A stretch of DNA of 64,000 nucleotides from Sphingobacteriales bacterium (GTDB lineage Bacteria; Bacteroidota; Bacteroidia; Chitinophagales; Chitinophagaceae), in assembly GCA_003963365.1 (NCBI GenBank), contig RXJG01000004.1, positions 611,172 through 675,171 on the forward strand, in the 5' to 3' direction. Position 1 is the stretch's first letter, and each line of letters opens with the position of its first letter. Below the pieces are notes generated by a model. The model ran no database searches. It was not told the origin of the DNA and worked only from the letters and a program-made list of their open reading frames with translations. Below, piece by piece: positions 34,789-44,366 of this stretch. The position numbers and the translations under genes are program-made.

Positions 34789-36003
34789 TTAAAATATTTC
34801 GCCAATATTAACAAACAAACCATGGCTGCCACCGGCACCAAAACCATAGTCAATATCTAAATTGGTTTTAGAATATTTATTGAGTTTTATTCTTAATCCA
34901 CCGCCTGCTGCCGGTTGTAATTTATTAAAGTGGTTGGTTTGCCAGTCGGTAAATGCCTGTGTGTTGGCAAACATTACCCCACCCAATAATCCATTATTCG
35001 TTATTTGAAAGCGGTATTCTGTTTCTGCATATAACATCTGCTTACTCCTGAACCTGCCCTGTATAAAGCCCCTGCCGGTATTAGTATAGGTATCCCACGA
35101 AGTGCTGGGTAAGTCTAAATAAGGCGGCCTGCCGGATAATATCAGCCAGTTGTAGCTCCAAAAACCAAGAATAGAATTTTTAGATATTTTAAAATATTTA
35201 CGGGCATCTATTAATAAAGACTGCCAGTTATCATCACTGCCCAGCCATTTTGTATTAGATCTGTATAAAATATTAGTATATACCCCCGAGGAAGGATTCA
35301 CGGCATTGGTACGGCTATCGTATAAAAAATTTATGCCATATCCTGATGATACAGTTTTCTCTTCCCCTCCATATAATTCAAAGTCAGAAACTCTTCCGTT
35401 ATTATAACCCTCTTGTTCAATGCCCCAGTGATAATCTAAAAAATAACCCACACCACCATAAACATTTTTAGTAATGTTCTTCAATGCTACAGTATAAAAA
35501 CGGGCATAAGAATAATCTATCAGGTTTCCATCAACAGACAAATTATTATTGCTTCCTAAACCAAAAGTTTCTTGAGGGTATTTATACAAACGCCAGTCGC
35601 CCTGGAAATTGAAGCGATTATTTTTGGTCCAGATATTGAACTGAACAGGTAAAGTAAATTGTTTATTTTGTGTAATAGCAATACTGGAAGTGATGGCAGA
35701 AAGATTTGTTTTTTCCGGCGAAGTATAAAAAGCTATGTTTCCGGCCAATATAGCTGCCAACCTTGTTTGAAGTGTATAACCGATAGCAGGAAAAACAGAG
35801 AGAAAAATTTTATCCTTATCAACTGAATCAGGGTTGATTTGCTTTTTGGGTGGGTGACCAAACCATTGCTCAATCATATCACTCAGGTCTTTTTGCGGGT
35901 AAACTGTTGTACTGTTTTGATTACTGGAATCAGCAGACTGTGCCTGAAGCAGGACAACTTTGCATAGCAGGGAAAGCACCAGTATAAAATGTTTTTTTGC
36001 CAA
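34789..36003 (-). CDS. BamA/Omp85-like outer membrane barrel protein
   Basis: 404 residues from a proposed TTG start at 36003, giving AKKHFILVLSLLCKVVLLQAQ as signal peptide. A longer in-frame reading to 36186 would run through the tRNA-Glu gene on the same strand and is rejected. The barrel region has the surface-antigen signature GRGFIQGRF (RGF motif of loop 6), alternating aromatic strands, and ends in Phe (NIGEIF), the usual BAM recognition residue. No POTRA repeats are visible, so it is a short barrel of unknown cargo or channel role. Divergent from the caspase-like gene. Confidence 0.8.
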   Translation of the reverse strand: MAKKHFILVLSLLCKVVLLQAQSADSSNQNSTTVYPQKDLSDMIEQWFGHPPKKQINPDSVDKDKIFLSVFPAIGYTLQTRLAAILAGNIAFYTSPEKTNLSAITSSIAITQNKQFTLPVQFNIWTKNNRFNFQGDWRLYKYPQETFGLGSNNNLSVDGNLIDYSYARFYTVALKNITKNVYGGVGYFLDYHWGIEQEGYNNGRVSDFELYGGEEKTVSSGYGINFLYDSRTNAVNPSSGVYTNILYRSNTKWLGSDDNWQSLLIDARKYFKISKNSILGFWSYNWLILSGRPPYLDLPSTSWDTYTNTGRGFIQGRFRSKQMLYAETEYRFQITNNGLLGGVMFANTQAFTDWQTNHFNKLQPAAGGGLRIKLNKYSKTNLDIDYGFGAGGSHGLFVNIGEIF

Positions 36004-36029
36004 TATCAGCAAAGTTCGTTGGTTGGATA

Positions 36030-36060
36030 AAATAAATAAAGCTCTCAGGCAGAGAGCTTT
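36030..36060 (-). terminator. Rho-independent terminator of tRNA-Glu
   Basis: Perfect 9-bp stem AAAGCTCTC (36060-36052 read on minus) with GAGAGCTTT, 5-base loop, then a T-rich run (TTTATTTATTTTA on the minus strand) 3 bp after the tRNA 3' end. Confidence 0.75.
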
Positions 36061-36062
36061 GG

Positions 36063-36137
36063 TGGTACCACGTACGGGATTCGAACCCGTGATTCCTCCG
36101 TGAAAGGGAGGCGTCTTAACCCCTTGACCAACGCGGC
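36063..36137 (-). tRNA. tRNA-Glu (anticodon TTC), CCA encoded
   Basis: Minus strand: acceptor GCCGCGT pairs with ACGTGGT (two G-T wobbles), anticodon stem CCTCC/GGAGG with loop CTTTCAC (anticodon TTC), T arm ACGGG-TTCGAAT-CCCGT, discriminator A at 36066 and CCA at 36065-36063. Confidence 0.95.
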
Positions 36138-36155
36138 ATTTCCGTAAAAGGAGTG

Positions 36156-36186
36156 CAAAGATAAAGGCAGGCAGTTTTGCCTCCAA
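36156..36186 (-). promoter_or_regulatory. Promoter of tRNA-Glu
   Basis: On the minus strand TTG (36186-36184), 20 bp, then TATCTTTG (36163-36156). This is a good match to the Bacteroidota -33/-7 consensus, 19 bp before the tRNA 5' end. Confidence 0.7.
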
Positions 36187-36302
36187 AAAATTCTGCGCCT
36201 GTTTAAAAATCGGGCCACTTTTTAAAGCGATTGCTTAAATTCATTTGCAGGAGCTGTGTTAACCAGCTTCAAAACCATTGAAAAACCAGATTACTATTAA
36301 AA

Positions 36303-36320
36303 ATACCCTGACAAGGGTAT
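36303..36320. other. Small hairpin upstream of the TPR-caspase gene
   Basis: ATACCCT and AGGGTAT pair around a 4-base loop, 34 bp before ATG 36355. No T-run follows on the plus strand. May be part of the leader RNA; no function can be assigned. Confidence 0.35.
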
Positions 36321-36354
36321 GAATATCCATTAAAGTTTAACCTAATTTAATCCC

Positions 36355-39300
36355 ATGATTCGCTATTATTTTACCTTTTTTCTGCTGCTGTACAGTTTTA
36401 TATTACAAGCACAGGATTCGCCTGCGTACATGGAAGCAAAAAAGCTTTATGCTGAAAAAAAATATGACCAGGCTATTGATAAGTTTAAAAAAGCAATTGA
36501 TGAATTATCCGAAGCAAGGAATTACACTGAAGTAAAAACGGCCATATCATACCTTGATGTTTGTTATAATAATGCCGGCAAAAATTACTTTGACCGGTCA
36601 ATGAATTATGATTCCACTTCTGCCAGTAATGAACTTTTTTTTAATATAATTTCTGTTGAGGAAAAAGGAGGAGATTCTGTTGAGCTCATCATAGATAAAG
36701 GAGCAAATGCAGGAATTTTTGAAGGGGCTAAGGGATATGTGATGCTGTCATATTATACCGATAGAGAAAAAACACCCAACAATGATTTTGTGGCTAACGC
36801 AAGAGTTGTAAAAGTTACAAATCAGTTTGCCCGGATAAATGCAGTGTTTTATGATAAACTGAATCCGTCAAAAAAGAAATTAGCCAAAGGCGATCAGCTG
36901 GTACTTAAATTATATCCCCTGCAAAATAAACCTGCTAATATTTTTTATGATCTGGCCTCGTTAAATATCGTGTTTAAAGATTCAGAAAGGGATACATTAA
37001 TGACACAGCTTTTCTTATTAAATAATCCATCTGCTGAAATGGAAAACCGCATTATGGATTATTTCCTGTGGGATACCCGTAGATTTTATACAACTTACCT
37101 GGCTGATAAAACAGACTCCACATTTAATACCATTTACAGGACAGGCAGATTTAAGGGTCAAACCATGAAAGATGCTTTTCGTTATGCAGAAAAAGAAGAC
37201 ATCTATGCTTTTCTTGAATTTGTAAAAACTTTCCCCGGTAAATATATTGGTAAGATGTGGCAATTAAATGAAACCTATGCCACATGGGTCTTAAATAATG
37301 TGCCACCACCTGAAAAAGGACAAAACTGGCTGCTTCGTTTCGTTAAAGAAACTCCATTGAGTAAGATTGATTCATTTGCCAGTAAATTTTCATGGTATAT
37401 TATTAACGATAGTCTTTCCGGGTACCGGAATTTGTTGAATGATATCAGTGATAACCAGGAAGCACTATCATTATATAACAAATTCTACCGCATTGCACAA
37501 ATACTGAATGATAAAAAGGCACAGCTTGAATTTGTTTATTACCGCAGTTATCTCTATCAAAGAATGGATGATACTCCCAACGCGATGCGGGATGCCAAAG
37601 CTGCCTACGCTTTAAATTCGCATTCATCAGATATAGTAAGTAATGTAGCATATCTGTATGCTAAGCAGGAAAAATACGATTCTTGTTTTATGCTGCTCGA
37701 CCCGCTAGTAAAGGCAAACCCGGATCGTTATGATATTGCCGGTAATCTTGGCTGGTATAAAATACTGGCCGGCAAAATGGATGAAGCTGTTACACTCTGT
37801 AAAAAAGCTTATGAAAATGAAAGCGGCTCTTATTCCTATGCGGTAAACTATGGACACACTTTTCTTTTGAAAGGCAGAGCTGATAGCGCCAGAGTATATT
37901 ATGCTAAATCATTAGAAAATTTATATAACCCGACTGATTATGCAGATGGTCCTAAAAAAGATTTTGAATTGTTCTTTACCAAAGGATGGCATCGCAAGGA
38001 CGCAGCAGAAGCTTTAGACTGGATGGAAGAACAGTTTAATAATAAATACAGTTATATAACCAAAGGAAACGTAGTATGGGACACCGCAAAGAAATTGTAT
38101 GATGCAAAGAAATACAGGCTGGCTGCGGATAAATGGAAACAATATATAGAAGTATTTAAGGGAATGAAAGAACCTCCCCTTTCCAGCATACACAATGCCT
38201 ATGGATGGATTGGGGTAAGTTATGAAGAAGGCAAAAATTATAAGCAGGCAGAAGAATATTATTTCAAGTCATTACAGATGGCGCTGGATACGCCTGCATT
38301 GTCGGATAAACTGGTTAATGATTATTCCCTTTTATATTACTTTTATAAGAATACCGGTAATAACATTAAAGCTACCGAATACAAATTACTTTATGATGTG
38401 GAACAGCAGAAAAGAGACGATCTGTTAACCAAACCCCGCTTGTATGTGGTAGCTATAGAAGGGAAAAATTCGCTGCAGCCGGAGAGTAAAGAAAATGCCC
38501 GTTTATTCTTTCAGGCAATTGATACCACTGTAAAAAAATCTTTTGTCAGTACGATTCCTGTTTACCTGGATAATAAAAGTTTATCAAGACAAAAAGTATT
38601 GAGTGCTTTAGATACAATAAAGAAATACAGCAGACCCGAAGATGTTTTGTTATTTTATTATACCGGCAGTGTGATTGATAAAAATAAAGAACATTACTAT
38701 TTGCTGAAAGACGACACCAGTGCTAACAATATGTTGTCAGAAGATGAGCTGGTTAATACAATAAAAGATATTAATTCAAGAAAAAAATTATTGATATCCG
38801 ATGTACCATCGCCGGGTGTGATGTCTAAACTGGCGGAAAACTATTCAGCTGTTTCTTATGGATTGAATGAAGTCATCTTTATTTGTCCGGGTGTGTTAAC
38901 ACCGGTAAATAGCAAAACCGGAACTTCTGCTTTTACTGAGCAGTTAGTGGAATCAGTAAAAGAGTTATCAGCTAAAGAAAAATTTACTGCTAAAGATTTA
39001 GTAGGGATGACATCAGCCAAACTTGGCTCCGGTAAATATTATATTCCTGCACTTTCCTTTGCTTATGCCAAAGATTTTGTTTTATTTAAAAATGGACAAT
39101 CATCAAGGGGAGAAGAGGTAACTGTAACTACCAGGAGTACAATAGTGGATGAATCACCATCACAAACTGCAGGAACTACTGTAGATATTTCTGCTGATGG
39201 AAGAAACTATGCTTTATTATTTGCTACAAATACTTACGATGAATTTAAATCTCTGTCCAATGCAGTTTATGATGCTAAAGATGTAGCCAAAACATTGAAA

Positions 39301-39978
39301 GAGGATTATGGGTTTGAAACAAATTTACTGGTTGATGGAACTAAAGATGATGTAGAAGATAAGTTAATTGAATACCGTGATTCAAAAATATACGGACCAA
39401 ATGATCAGCTCTTTATCTATTTTGCCGGGCACGGAATTTATAATGATAATGAGAACATGGGTTATTTGGTTTCGAAAGATTCAAAGAAAACAGACCTGAA
39501 ACGTAAATCCTATCTTTCTTACAGTGACTTGTTTAATAAATATCTCAAGAACATAAAATGTAAACGGATCTTCCTTGTACTGGATGCCTGTTATGCCGGT
39601 ACTTTCTTTGACCAGGCAGGAGACAGGGGTGATTCACCCAAACCGGATGTAATGGATTGGCTTAAGAAAAAGGCGATGGGTAAAAATTATCACGGTGGTA
39701 TTTCCAGCGGATCAAAAGAACCAGTATCTGATGGCTTACCGGGCCAACACTCACCTTTTGCTGCCAGCTTTTTGAATACGTTGATCAAATATTCATCCAG
39801 TAACAATTTCGTAACAGCAGGTATGATCATCGAATCTATGAAGAGTAATCTCCCTGCTACCACCTTAGTGAGAGGAGGAACATTTGGCATAAATGAACCT
39901 GGTGGCCAGTTTATTTTCGAACTCAAAACCGCACCTGCTACTACACCAGTCATTAAGTCAGATTCACTTAAACAGTAA
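36355..39978 (+). CDS. TPR protein with inactive and active caspase-like domains
   Basis: 1207 residues. Signal peptide (1-19), TPR-like helical repeats (about 22-80 and 380-690), then two caspase-like (C14) units. The second unit (about 955-1190) has His1026 in FIYFAGHGIY and Cys1079 in FLVLDACYAG, the full catalytic dyad, plus a helix NAVYDAKDVAKTL typical of this family. The first unit (about 695-920) follows the same order (LLFYYTGSVID and LLISDVPSPG) but has Ser772 and Pro818 where His and Cys belong, so it is catalytically dead. Exported to the periplasm or beyond. Substrate unknown; the dead copy may regulate or bind. Single gene, divergent from the barrel protein. Confidence 0.85.
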   Translation: MIRYYFTFFLLLYSFILQAQDSPAYMEAKKLYAEKKYDQAIDKFKKAIDELSEARNYTEVKTAISYLDVCYNNAGKNYFDRSMNYDSTSASNELFFNIISVEEKGGDSVELIIDKGANAGIFEGAKGYVMLSYYTDREKTPNNDFVANARVVKVTNQFARINAVFYDKLNPSKKKLAKGDQLVLKLYPLQNKPANIFYDLASLNIVFKDSERDTLMTQLFLLNNPSAEMENRIMDYFLWDTRRFYTTYLADKTDSTFNTIYRTGRFKGQTMKDAFRYAEKEDIYAFLEFVKTFPGKYIGKMWQLNETYATWVLNNVPPPEKGQNWLLRFVKETPLSKIDSFASKFSWYIINDSLSGYRNLLNDISDNQEALSLYNKFYRIAQILNDKKAQLEFVYYRSYLYQRMDDTPNAMRDAKAAYALNSHSSDIVSNVAYLYAKQEKYDSCFMLLDPLVKANPDRYDIAGNLGWYKILAGKMDEAVTLCKKAYENESGSYSYAVNYGHTFLLKGRADSARVYYAKSLENLYNPTDYADGPKKDFELFFTKGWHRKDAAEALDWMEEQFNNKYSYITKGNVVWDTAKKLYDAKKYRLAADKWKQYIEVFKGMKEPPLSSIHNAYGWIGVSYEEGKNYKQAEEYYFKSLQMALDTPALSDKLVNDYSLLYYFYKNTGNNIKATEYKLLYDVEQQKRDDLLTKPRLYVVAIEGKNSLQPESKENARLFFQAIDTTVKKSFVSTIPVYLDNKSLSRQKVLSALDTIKKYSRPEDVLLFYYTGSVIDKNKEHYYLLKDDTSANNMLSEDELVNTIKDINSRKKLLISDVPSPGVMSKLAENYSAVSYGLNEVIFICPGVLTPVNSKTGTSAFTEQLVESVKELSAKEKFTAKDLVGMTSAKLGSGKYYIPALSFAYAKDFVLFKNGQSSRGEEVTVTTRSTIVDESPSQTAGTTVDISADGRNYALLFATNTYDEFKSLSNAVYDAKDVAKTLKEDYGFETNLLVDGTKDDVEDKLIEYRDSKIYGPNDQLFIYFAGHGIYNDNENMGYLVSKDSKKTDLKRKSYLSYSDLFNKYLKNIKCKRIFLVLDACYAGTFFDQAGDRGDSPKPDVMDWLKKKAMGKNYHGGISSGSKEPVSDGLPGQHSPFAASFLNTLIKYSSSNNFVTAGMIIESMKSNLPATTLVRGGTFGINEPGGQFIFELKTAPATTPVIKSDSLKQ

Positions 39979-40026
39979 ACTAAGTTTTCAAACTATCTTT
40001 TGCTCATGATTGTTAGTGTTTAGATG

Positions 40027-40061
40027 GAATTATGGCGGATATTTCTGCCATAATTCTATTT
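40027..40061 (+). terminator. Terminator-like hairpin after the caspase gene
   Basis: GAATTATGGC (40027-40036) and GCCATAATTC (40047-40056) form a perfect 10-bp stem with a 10-base loop followed by TATTT. Located between the caspase stop and the gapA promoter. Confidence 0.6.
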
Positions 40062-40071
40062 ACAGATTCCT

Positions 40072-40079
40072 TACCTTTG
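40072..40079 (+). promoter_or_regulatory. -7 promoter element of gapA
   Basis: TACCTTTG matches TAnnTTTG exactly and lies 33 bp before ATG 40113. No TTG at the best -33 position. Confidence 0.6.
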
Positions 40080-40112
40080 CGCTGCTTTTTTCACAATTAA
40101 ATTAAAAGACAC

Positions 40113-41126
40113 ATGAGCACAGTTAAAGTTGCTATCAACGGTTTCGGACGCATTGGTCGCCTTGTTTACCGCCAGATCTATAAAATGGAAGGTATTGATG
40201 TGGTAGCCATCAATGATTTAACAAGTCCTAAAGTATTGGCACATCTTTTAAAGTACGATAGTGCACAGGGACGTTTTGACGGAGAAGTAAAATCAACAGA
40301 AAATTCAATTATAGTAAATGGTGATGAGGTAAAGATTTATGCACAGAAAGACCCCGCTCAAATTCCATGGAAAGATCATGGAGTGGATGTAGTGCTGGAG
40401 TGTACTGGTTTCTTTACGGATAAAGCAAAAGCAGAAGCTCACTTAACTGCCGGTGCAAAAAAAGTAGTTATCTCTGCACCAGCAACCGGTGATTTAAAAA
40501 CAATCGTATTCAACGTTAACCACAATACATTAGACGGAAGTGAAACAGTTATCTCCTGTGCATCTTGTACAACTAACTGTTTGGCTCCTATGGCACAGGT
40601 GTTAGAAGAAAAATATGGTATCGTGAACGGTTTAATGACTACAGTTCATGCTTATACAAATGATCAGAACACACAGGATGCTCCTCATCCAAAAGGTGAT
40701 TTAAGAAGAGCAAGGGCAGCAGCTCATAACATTGTACCTAACAGTACCGGTGCTGCTAAAGCCATTGGTTTAGTATTACCAAGTCTGAAAGGAAAATTAG
40801 ATGGCTCTGCTCAACGTGTACCAACTTTAACGGGTTCATTAACTGAGTTAACAGCTATTTTAGGTAAAAAAGTAACAGTAGATGAAATAAATGCTGCTAT
40901 GAAAGCTGCCTCCAACGAAAGTTTTGGTTATACCGAAGATGAAATTGTAAGCAGTGATATCATTGGTATTTCTTATGGTTCATTATATGATGCTACTCAA
41001 ACAAGAGTACAAACAGTTGGCGATACGCAAATTGTTCGTACGGTTAGCTGGTATGATAATGAAATGAGTTATGTTAGCCAGTTGGTTCGCACCTTGCATT
41101 ACTTTGCAAAAATGATCAGCAAATAA
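40113..41126 (+). CDS. gapA: Glyceraldehyde-3-phosphate dehydrogenase
   Basis: 337 residues. NAD-binding start [17 protein letters not shown], Asp35 in VAINDLT (favours NAD), catalytic Cys152 in [12 protein letters not shown], and [16 protein letters not shown] at the end. Phosphorylating enzyme of glycolysis converting glyceraldehyde-3-phosphate to 1,3-bisphosphoglycerate in the cytoplasm. Followed by pgk, the next glycolytic step, but with its own terminator in between. Confidence 0.98.
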   Translation: MSTVKVAINGFGRIGRLVYRQIYKMEGIDVVAINDLTSPKVLAHLLKYDSAQGRFDGEVKSTENSIIVNGDEVKIYAQKDPAQIPWKDHGVDVVLECTGFFTDKAKAEAHLTAGAKKVVISAPATGDLKTIVFNVNHNTLDGSETVISCASCTTNCLAPMAQVLEEKYGIVNGLMTTVHAYTNDQNTQDAPHPKGDLRRARAAAHNIVPNSTGAAKAIGLVLPSLKGKLDGSAQRVPTLTGSLTELTAILGKKVTVDEINAAMKAASNESFGYTEDEIVSSDIIGISYGSLYDATQTRVQTVGDTQIVRTVSWYDNEMSYVSQLVRTLHYFAKMISK

Positions 41127-41144
41127 TTAAGATCATCAATATTA

Positions 41145-41175
41145 AATGCCCCCAACTTGTTGGGGGCATTTTTGT
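41145..41175 (+). terminator. Rho-independent terminator of gapA
   Basis: Perfect 11-bp stem AATGCCCCCAA / TTGGGGGCATT with a 4-base loop (41145-41170), followed by TTTTG. Confidence 0.9.
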
Positions 41176-41189
41176 TTCCAGTATCTTTG
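41160..41189 (+). promoter_or_regulatory. pgk promoter overlapping the gapA terminator
   Basis: TTG (41160-41162), 19 bp, TATCTTTG (41182-41189), a full Bacteroidota-type promoter. The -33 TTG is part of the terminator stem of the upstream gene. ATG of pgk is at 41212. Confidence 0.7.
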
Positions 41190-41211
41190 GACACACTTAA
41201 AATTTTTGGCT

Positions 41212-42411
41212 ATGAGTAAATTCTCTTCATACAATTTCGCCGGACAAAAGGCTTTAATCCGGGTTGATTTCAACGTTCCTTTAGATAAAAAAACATTTGC
41301 TATAACTGATGATACAAGAATGAGAGCTGCTGTTCCTACCATCAAAAAGATATTAAATGATGGTGGCTCAGTTATTTTAATGAGTCATTTGGGACGGCCC
41401 AAAGATGGCCCTGAAGAAAAATCATCTTTAAAACATTTAGTGCCTCATTTGAGTGAATTGCTGGGCGGAATAACTGTATTATTTGCTAATGATTGTATAG
41501 GAGAACAGGCATATTTAACCGCCGGCATGTTAAGAGCAGGTGAAGTATTGCTGCTGGAAAATCTTCGTTTTTATAAAGAAGAAGAAAAAGGTGATGAAGC
41601 CTTTGCTGAAAAATTAAGCAAGCTGGGTGATGTATATGTAAATGATGCATTTGGTACGGCACACCGGGCACATGCATCTACTGCGGTGATTGCAAAATTT
41701 TTTCCTGCTGAAAAAAGAATGTTTGGTTTACTGATGGAAGGTGAAGTAAGCAGTGCGGAAAAAGTATTGCACAATTCTGAGAAACCATTTACAGCGATTA
41801 TTGGTGGTGCTAAAGTGAGTGATAAAATTTTAATTATTGAAAACTTACTCGAAAGAGCAACCGATATCATTATCGGTGGCGGTATGGCTTATACGTTTAT
41901 GAAAGCACAGGGTGGAAAGATTGGTAACTCCTTATGTGAAGAAGACCGCTTACAAACCGCTACTGATTTATTAGCGAAAGCGGAAGCAAAAGGTGTCTGT
42001 ATCCATTTGCCTTCCGATTCTGTGATTGCAGATAAGTTTGATGCTGCAGCTAATACTTCTACGGCACCGAGCAACAATATTCCTGATGGCTGGTTGGGAT
42101 TGGATATTGGTGCCAATGCCTGTGAACAATTCAGCAATGTGATTAAACGCAGTAAGACTATTTTATGGAATGGCCCCATGGGTGTGTTTGAAATGGAAAA
42201 GTTTCAGCACGGAACTAAAGTAGTGGCAACCGCAGTTGCTGAAGCTACACAAGGCGGTGCTTTTTCTTTAGTAGGTGGTGGTGATTCTGTGGCTGCTGTT
42301 AACCAGTTTGGGTTTACTGATAAAGTAAGTTATGTTTCTACCGGAGGTGGGGCAATGCTGGAATATTTTGAAGGAAAAGTATTGCCGGGTATTGCTGCGG
42401 TGCAGGATTAA
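41212..42411 (+). CDS. pgk: Phosphoglycerate kinase
   Basis: 399 residues from ATG 41212; an in-frame earlier start at 41146 would lie in the terminator hairpin and is rejected. Family motifs: [54 protein letters not shown], and C-terminal [13 protein letters not shown] with [14 protein letters not shown]. Transfers phosphate from 1,3-bisphosphoglycerate to ADP in glycolysis. Placed after gapA with an independent promoter. Confidence 0.97.
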   Translation: MSKFSSYNFAGQKALIRVDFNVPLDKKTFAITDDTRMRAAVPTIKKILNDGGSVILMSHLGRPKDGPEEKSSLKHLVPHLSELLGGITVLFANDCIGEQAYLTAGMLRAGEVLLLENLRFYKEEEKGDEAFAEKLSKLGDVYVNDAFGTAHRAHASTAVIAKFFPAEKRMFGLLMEGEVSSAEKVLHNSEKPFTAIIGGAKVSDKILIIENLLERATDIIIGGGMAYTFMKAQGGKIGNSLCEEDRLQTATDLLAKAEAKGVCIHLPSDSVIADKFDAAANTSTAPSNNIPDGWLGLDIGANACEQFSNVIKRSKTILWNGPMGVFEMEKFQHGTKVVATAVAEATQGGAFSLVGGGDSVAAVNQFGFTDKVSYVSTGGGAMLEYFEGKVLPGIAAVQD

Positions 42412-42433
42412 ATAAACTTGTTTGAATTTTATA

Positions 42434-42470
42434 AGCAGGCATTAGTATTCTGGTGCCTGTTTTGTTTTTA
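42434..42470 (+). terminator. Terminator of pgk
   Basis: CAGGCA (42436-42441) and TGCCTG (42454-42459), extendable with weak pairs, followed by TTTTGTTTTT. Confidence 0.7.
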
Positions 42471-42698
42471 TGTGTTGCATGAAATGCCCAATTGGAAATG
42501 GAACGATAAAGTGTGCGACGCAACAACCGATGCCATTACATTCTGTCGCTGGTAACATAATTACCCAAAAACTTAAGATTTTCACCGGCTGCAAAACCCT
42601 GTTAACCGCTAACCGGGCGGAGCTTACCGAGTTTCGGTTAATATCATATATCTGAATAGTGAAATCCACTACCTTTAGTCCTCTAAATTTTAAGAATC
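42471..42698. other. 228-bp intergenic region before the LemA genes
   Basis: No convincing gene. Near the end, TACCTTTA is one base from TAnnTTTG and lies about 25 bp before ATG 42699; possible promoter of the LemA/TPM cluster. Nothing else recognised. Confidence 0.4.
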
Positions 42699-43292
42699 AT
42701 GAACTTCGGTAAAAACATTGTCTCTCTCGGATTATTAGCAGTTGTGCTCATTTTTGTTTTTTGGGGCTGCAACGGTTATAACGGTTTGGTAAAACAGGAT
42801 GAATCTGTAAAGAAAGCCTGGAACAACGTACAGGCTGAATATCAAAACAGGGCCGACCTGGTGCCTAACTTAGTAAACACCGTAAAAGGTGCTGCTAACT
42901 TTGAGCAGGAAACACTCACCAAAGTAATAGAAGCAAGAGCAAAAGCTACCTCTATTCAATTAAAAGCAGAAGACCTTACACCGGAAAACTTAGCCAAGTT
43001 TGAAAAGGCACAATCTGAATTGTCAGGTGCGTTGAGCCGTTTATTAGTTACGGTAGAAAAATATCCTGAGTTGAAAGCGGTGGCCGGATTCCAGCAGTTG
43101 CAAAATCAACTGGAAGGAATTGAAAACAATATCAAAAACTCCCGTAAAACATTTAATGAGGCTGTCAATACATACAATGTTAAAGTTCGTTCTTTTCCGA
43201 TGAACATATTTGCCGGCATATTTGGCTTTAAAGCAAAAGAAGGATTTAAAGCGGCAGAAGGAAGTGATAAGGCTCCGGAAGTAAAATTTTAA
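42699..43292 (+). CDS. LemA-family protein, first copy
   Basis: 197 residues. An N-terminal membrane helix (8-26) is followed by the family core YNGLVKQDESVKKAWNNVQ, YQNRADLVPNLVNTVKGAANFEQETLTKVIEARAKA and the helix-turn AGFQQLQNQLEGIENNIKNSRKTFNEAVNTYN, ending FGFKAKEGFKA. LemA proteins are membrane-anchored helical bundles of unclear role, often encoded with TPM-domain proteins. Four bp before the second copy. Confidence 0.93.
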   Translation: MNFGKNIVSLGLLAVVLIFVFWGCNGYNGLVKQDESVKKAWNNVQAEYQNRADLVPNLVNTVKGAANFEQETLTKVIEARAKATSIQLKAEDLTPENLAKFEKAQSELSGALSRLLVTVEKYPELKAVAGFQQLQNQLEGIENNIKNSRKTFNEAVNTYNVKVRSFPMNIFAGIFGFKAKEGFKAAEGSDKAPEVKF

Positions 43293-43295
43293 ACA

Positions 43296-43886
43296 ATGGG
43301 AAAGAAGGGGACTTTCATTTTCCTTGGCTTAGTACTGATATTGGCGATTTTCTTTATTACTTCCTATAATGGTTTTGTAAAAAAAGAAGAACAAGTGAAG
43401 TTAGCCTGGAGTGAAATGCAAAACAATTACCAGCGCCGGACAGATTTAGTGCCGAACCTGGTGGCTATCGTTCAGGGTTCGGCCAATTTTGAAAAGCAAA
43501 CGCTGGAACAGATTGCTGCGGCAAGAGCAAAAGCCACACAACTGTTGGGCGGAACTGCCAGTTATGATAACTATACCGCACAGGAAAAAGCACAGGGTGA
43601 TTTGGCAAATACAATGAACCGTTTGATTGCGCAGGTAGAAGCTTATCCTGAATTAAAAACTACCCAATCGTTTATTGGTTTGCAAACACAACTGGAAGGA
43701 ACGGAAAGAAGGATAAAGGTTGCCCGTAAGGATTTTAATGAACAGGTAAATCAATACAATCAATCAGTGAGAAAATTTCCTTCTAACCTGGCGGCCAAAT
43801 TGTTTGGCTTTAAAGAGAAAGAAGGATTTAAAGCCGATATTGGTGCTGATAAATCACCCGAAGTAAAATTTAATTTTTCAAAGTGA
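43296..43886 (+). CDS. LemA-family protein, second copy
   Basis: 196 residues with the same layout as the preceding gene (N-terminal helix, YNGFVKKEEQVKLAWSEMQ, RRTDLVPNLVAIVQGSANFEKQTLEQIAAARAKA, FGFKEKEGFKA). The two share the length and nearly all motifs and are a tandem duplication that has since diverged. Its TGA stop overlaps the GTG start of the next gene by 4 bp (GTGA). Confidence 0.93.
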   Translation: MGKKGTFIFLGLVLILAIFFITSYNGFVKKEEQVKLAWSEMQNNYQRRTDLVPNLVAIVQGSANFEKQTLEQIAAARAKATQLLGGTASYDNYTAQEKAQGDLANTMNRLIAQVEAYPELKTTQSFIGLQTQLEGTERRIKVARKDFNEQVNQYNQSVRKFPSNLAAKLFGFKEKEGFKADIGADKSPEVKFNFSK

Positions 43887-44344
43887 GCTGGTTTGGATTA
43901 TTTAAGAAGTCAGAAGATTTTTTCTCCGAAAAAGAGAAAGAGCAAATTGTTGCTGCTATACAACAGGCCGAGAAAAGAACCAGTGGTGAGATAAGAGTTT
44001 TTGTCGAAAGCCGTTGCCGTTTTGTAAACCCATTGGACAGGGCTGCAGAACTTTTCTTTGGATTGAAGATGGATAAAACGGAACAGCGGAATGGAGTGCT
44101 GGTGTATGTCGCTATAAAAGATAAGCAACTGGCAGTATATGGTGATGAAGGTATTCATCAAAAAGTGGGTGAAAAATTCTGGCAAACAGCAGTAGCGAAG
44201 ATGATACAATTGTTTAAAGGGAAAAATTACGGGGATGGTTTGGCTGGTATTGTAACGGAAATTGGTAATGCACTGCAAGAGCATTTCCCCTACACCGATG
44301 ACGATAAAAATGAGTTACCCGACGATATAATTTTTGGAAAATGA
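43883..44344 (+). CDS. TPM-domain protein, soluble
   Basis: 153 residues, GTG start overlapping the LemA stop. TPM (TLP18.3/Psb32) fold: FSEKEKEQIVAAIQQAEKRTSGEIRVFVE, RNGVLVYVAIKDKQLAVYGDEGIHQKVGEKFW, GDGLAGIVTEIGNAL. No signal peptide, so cytoplasmic, unlike the following TPM protein. TPM domains act as phosphatases or assembly factors in other lineages; role here unknown. Confidence 0.85.
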   Translation: MSWFGLFKKSEDFFSEKEKEQIVAAIQQAEKRTSGEIRVFVESRCRFVNPLDRAAELFFGLKMDKTEQRNGVLVYVAIKDKQLAVYGDEGIHQKVGEKFWQTAVAKMIQLFKGKNYGDGLAGIVTEIGNALQEHFPYTDDDKNELPDDIIFGK

Positions 44345-44366
44345 TTTTTGAGAAAGGATTTTATTA

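Noticed and set aside
36004..36186. Upstream extension of the outer-membrane protein frame
   Set aside because: It reads through the tRNA-Glu gene and its terminator; the signal peptide starts at the TTG at 36003.
42470..42655. 61-codon frame between pgk and the LemA genes
   Set aside because: Non-ATG start right after a terminator, no family features; treated as intergenic.
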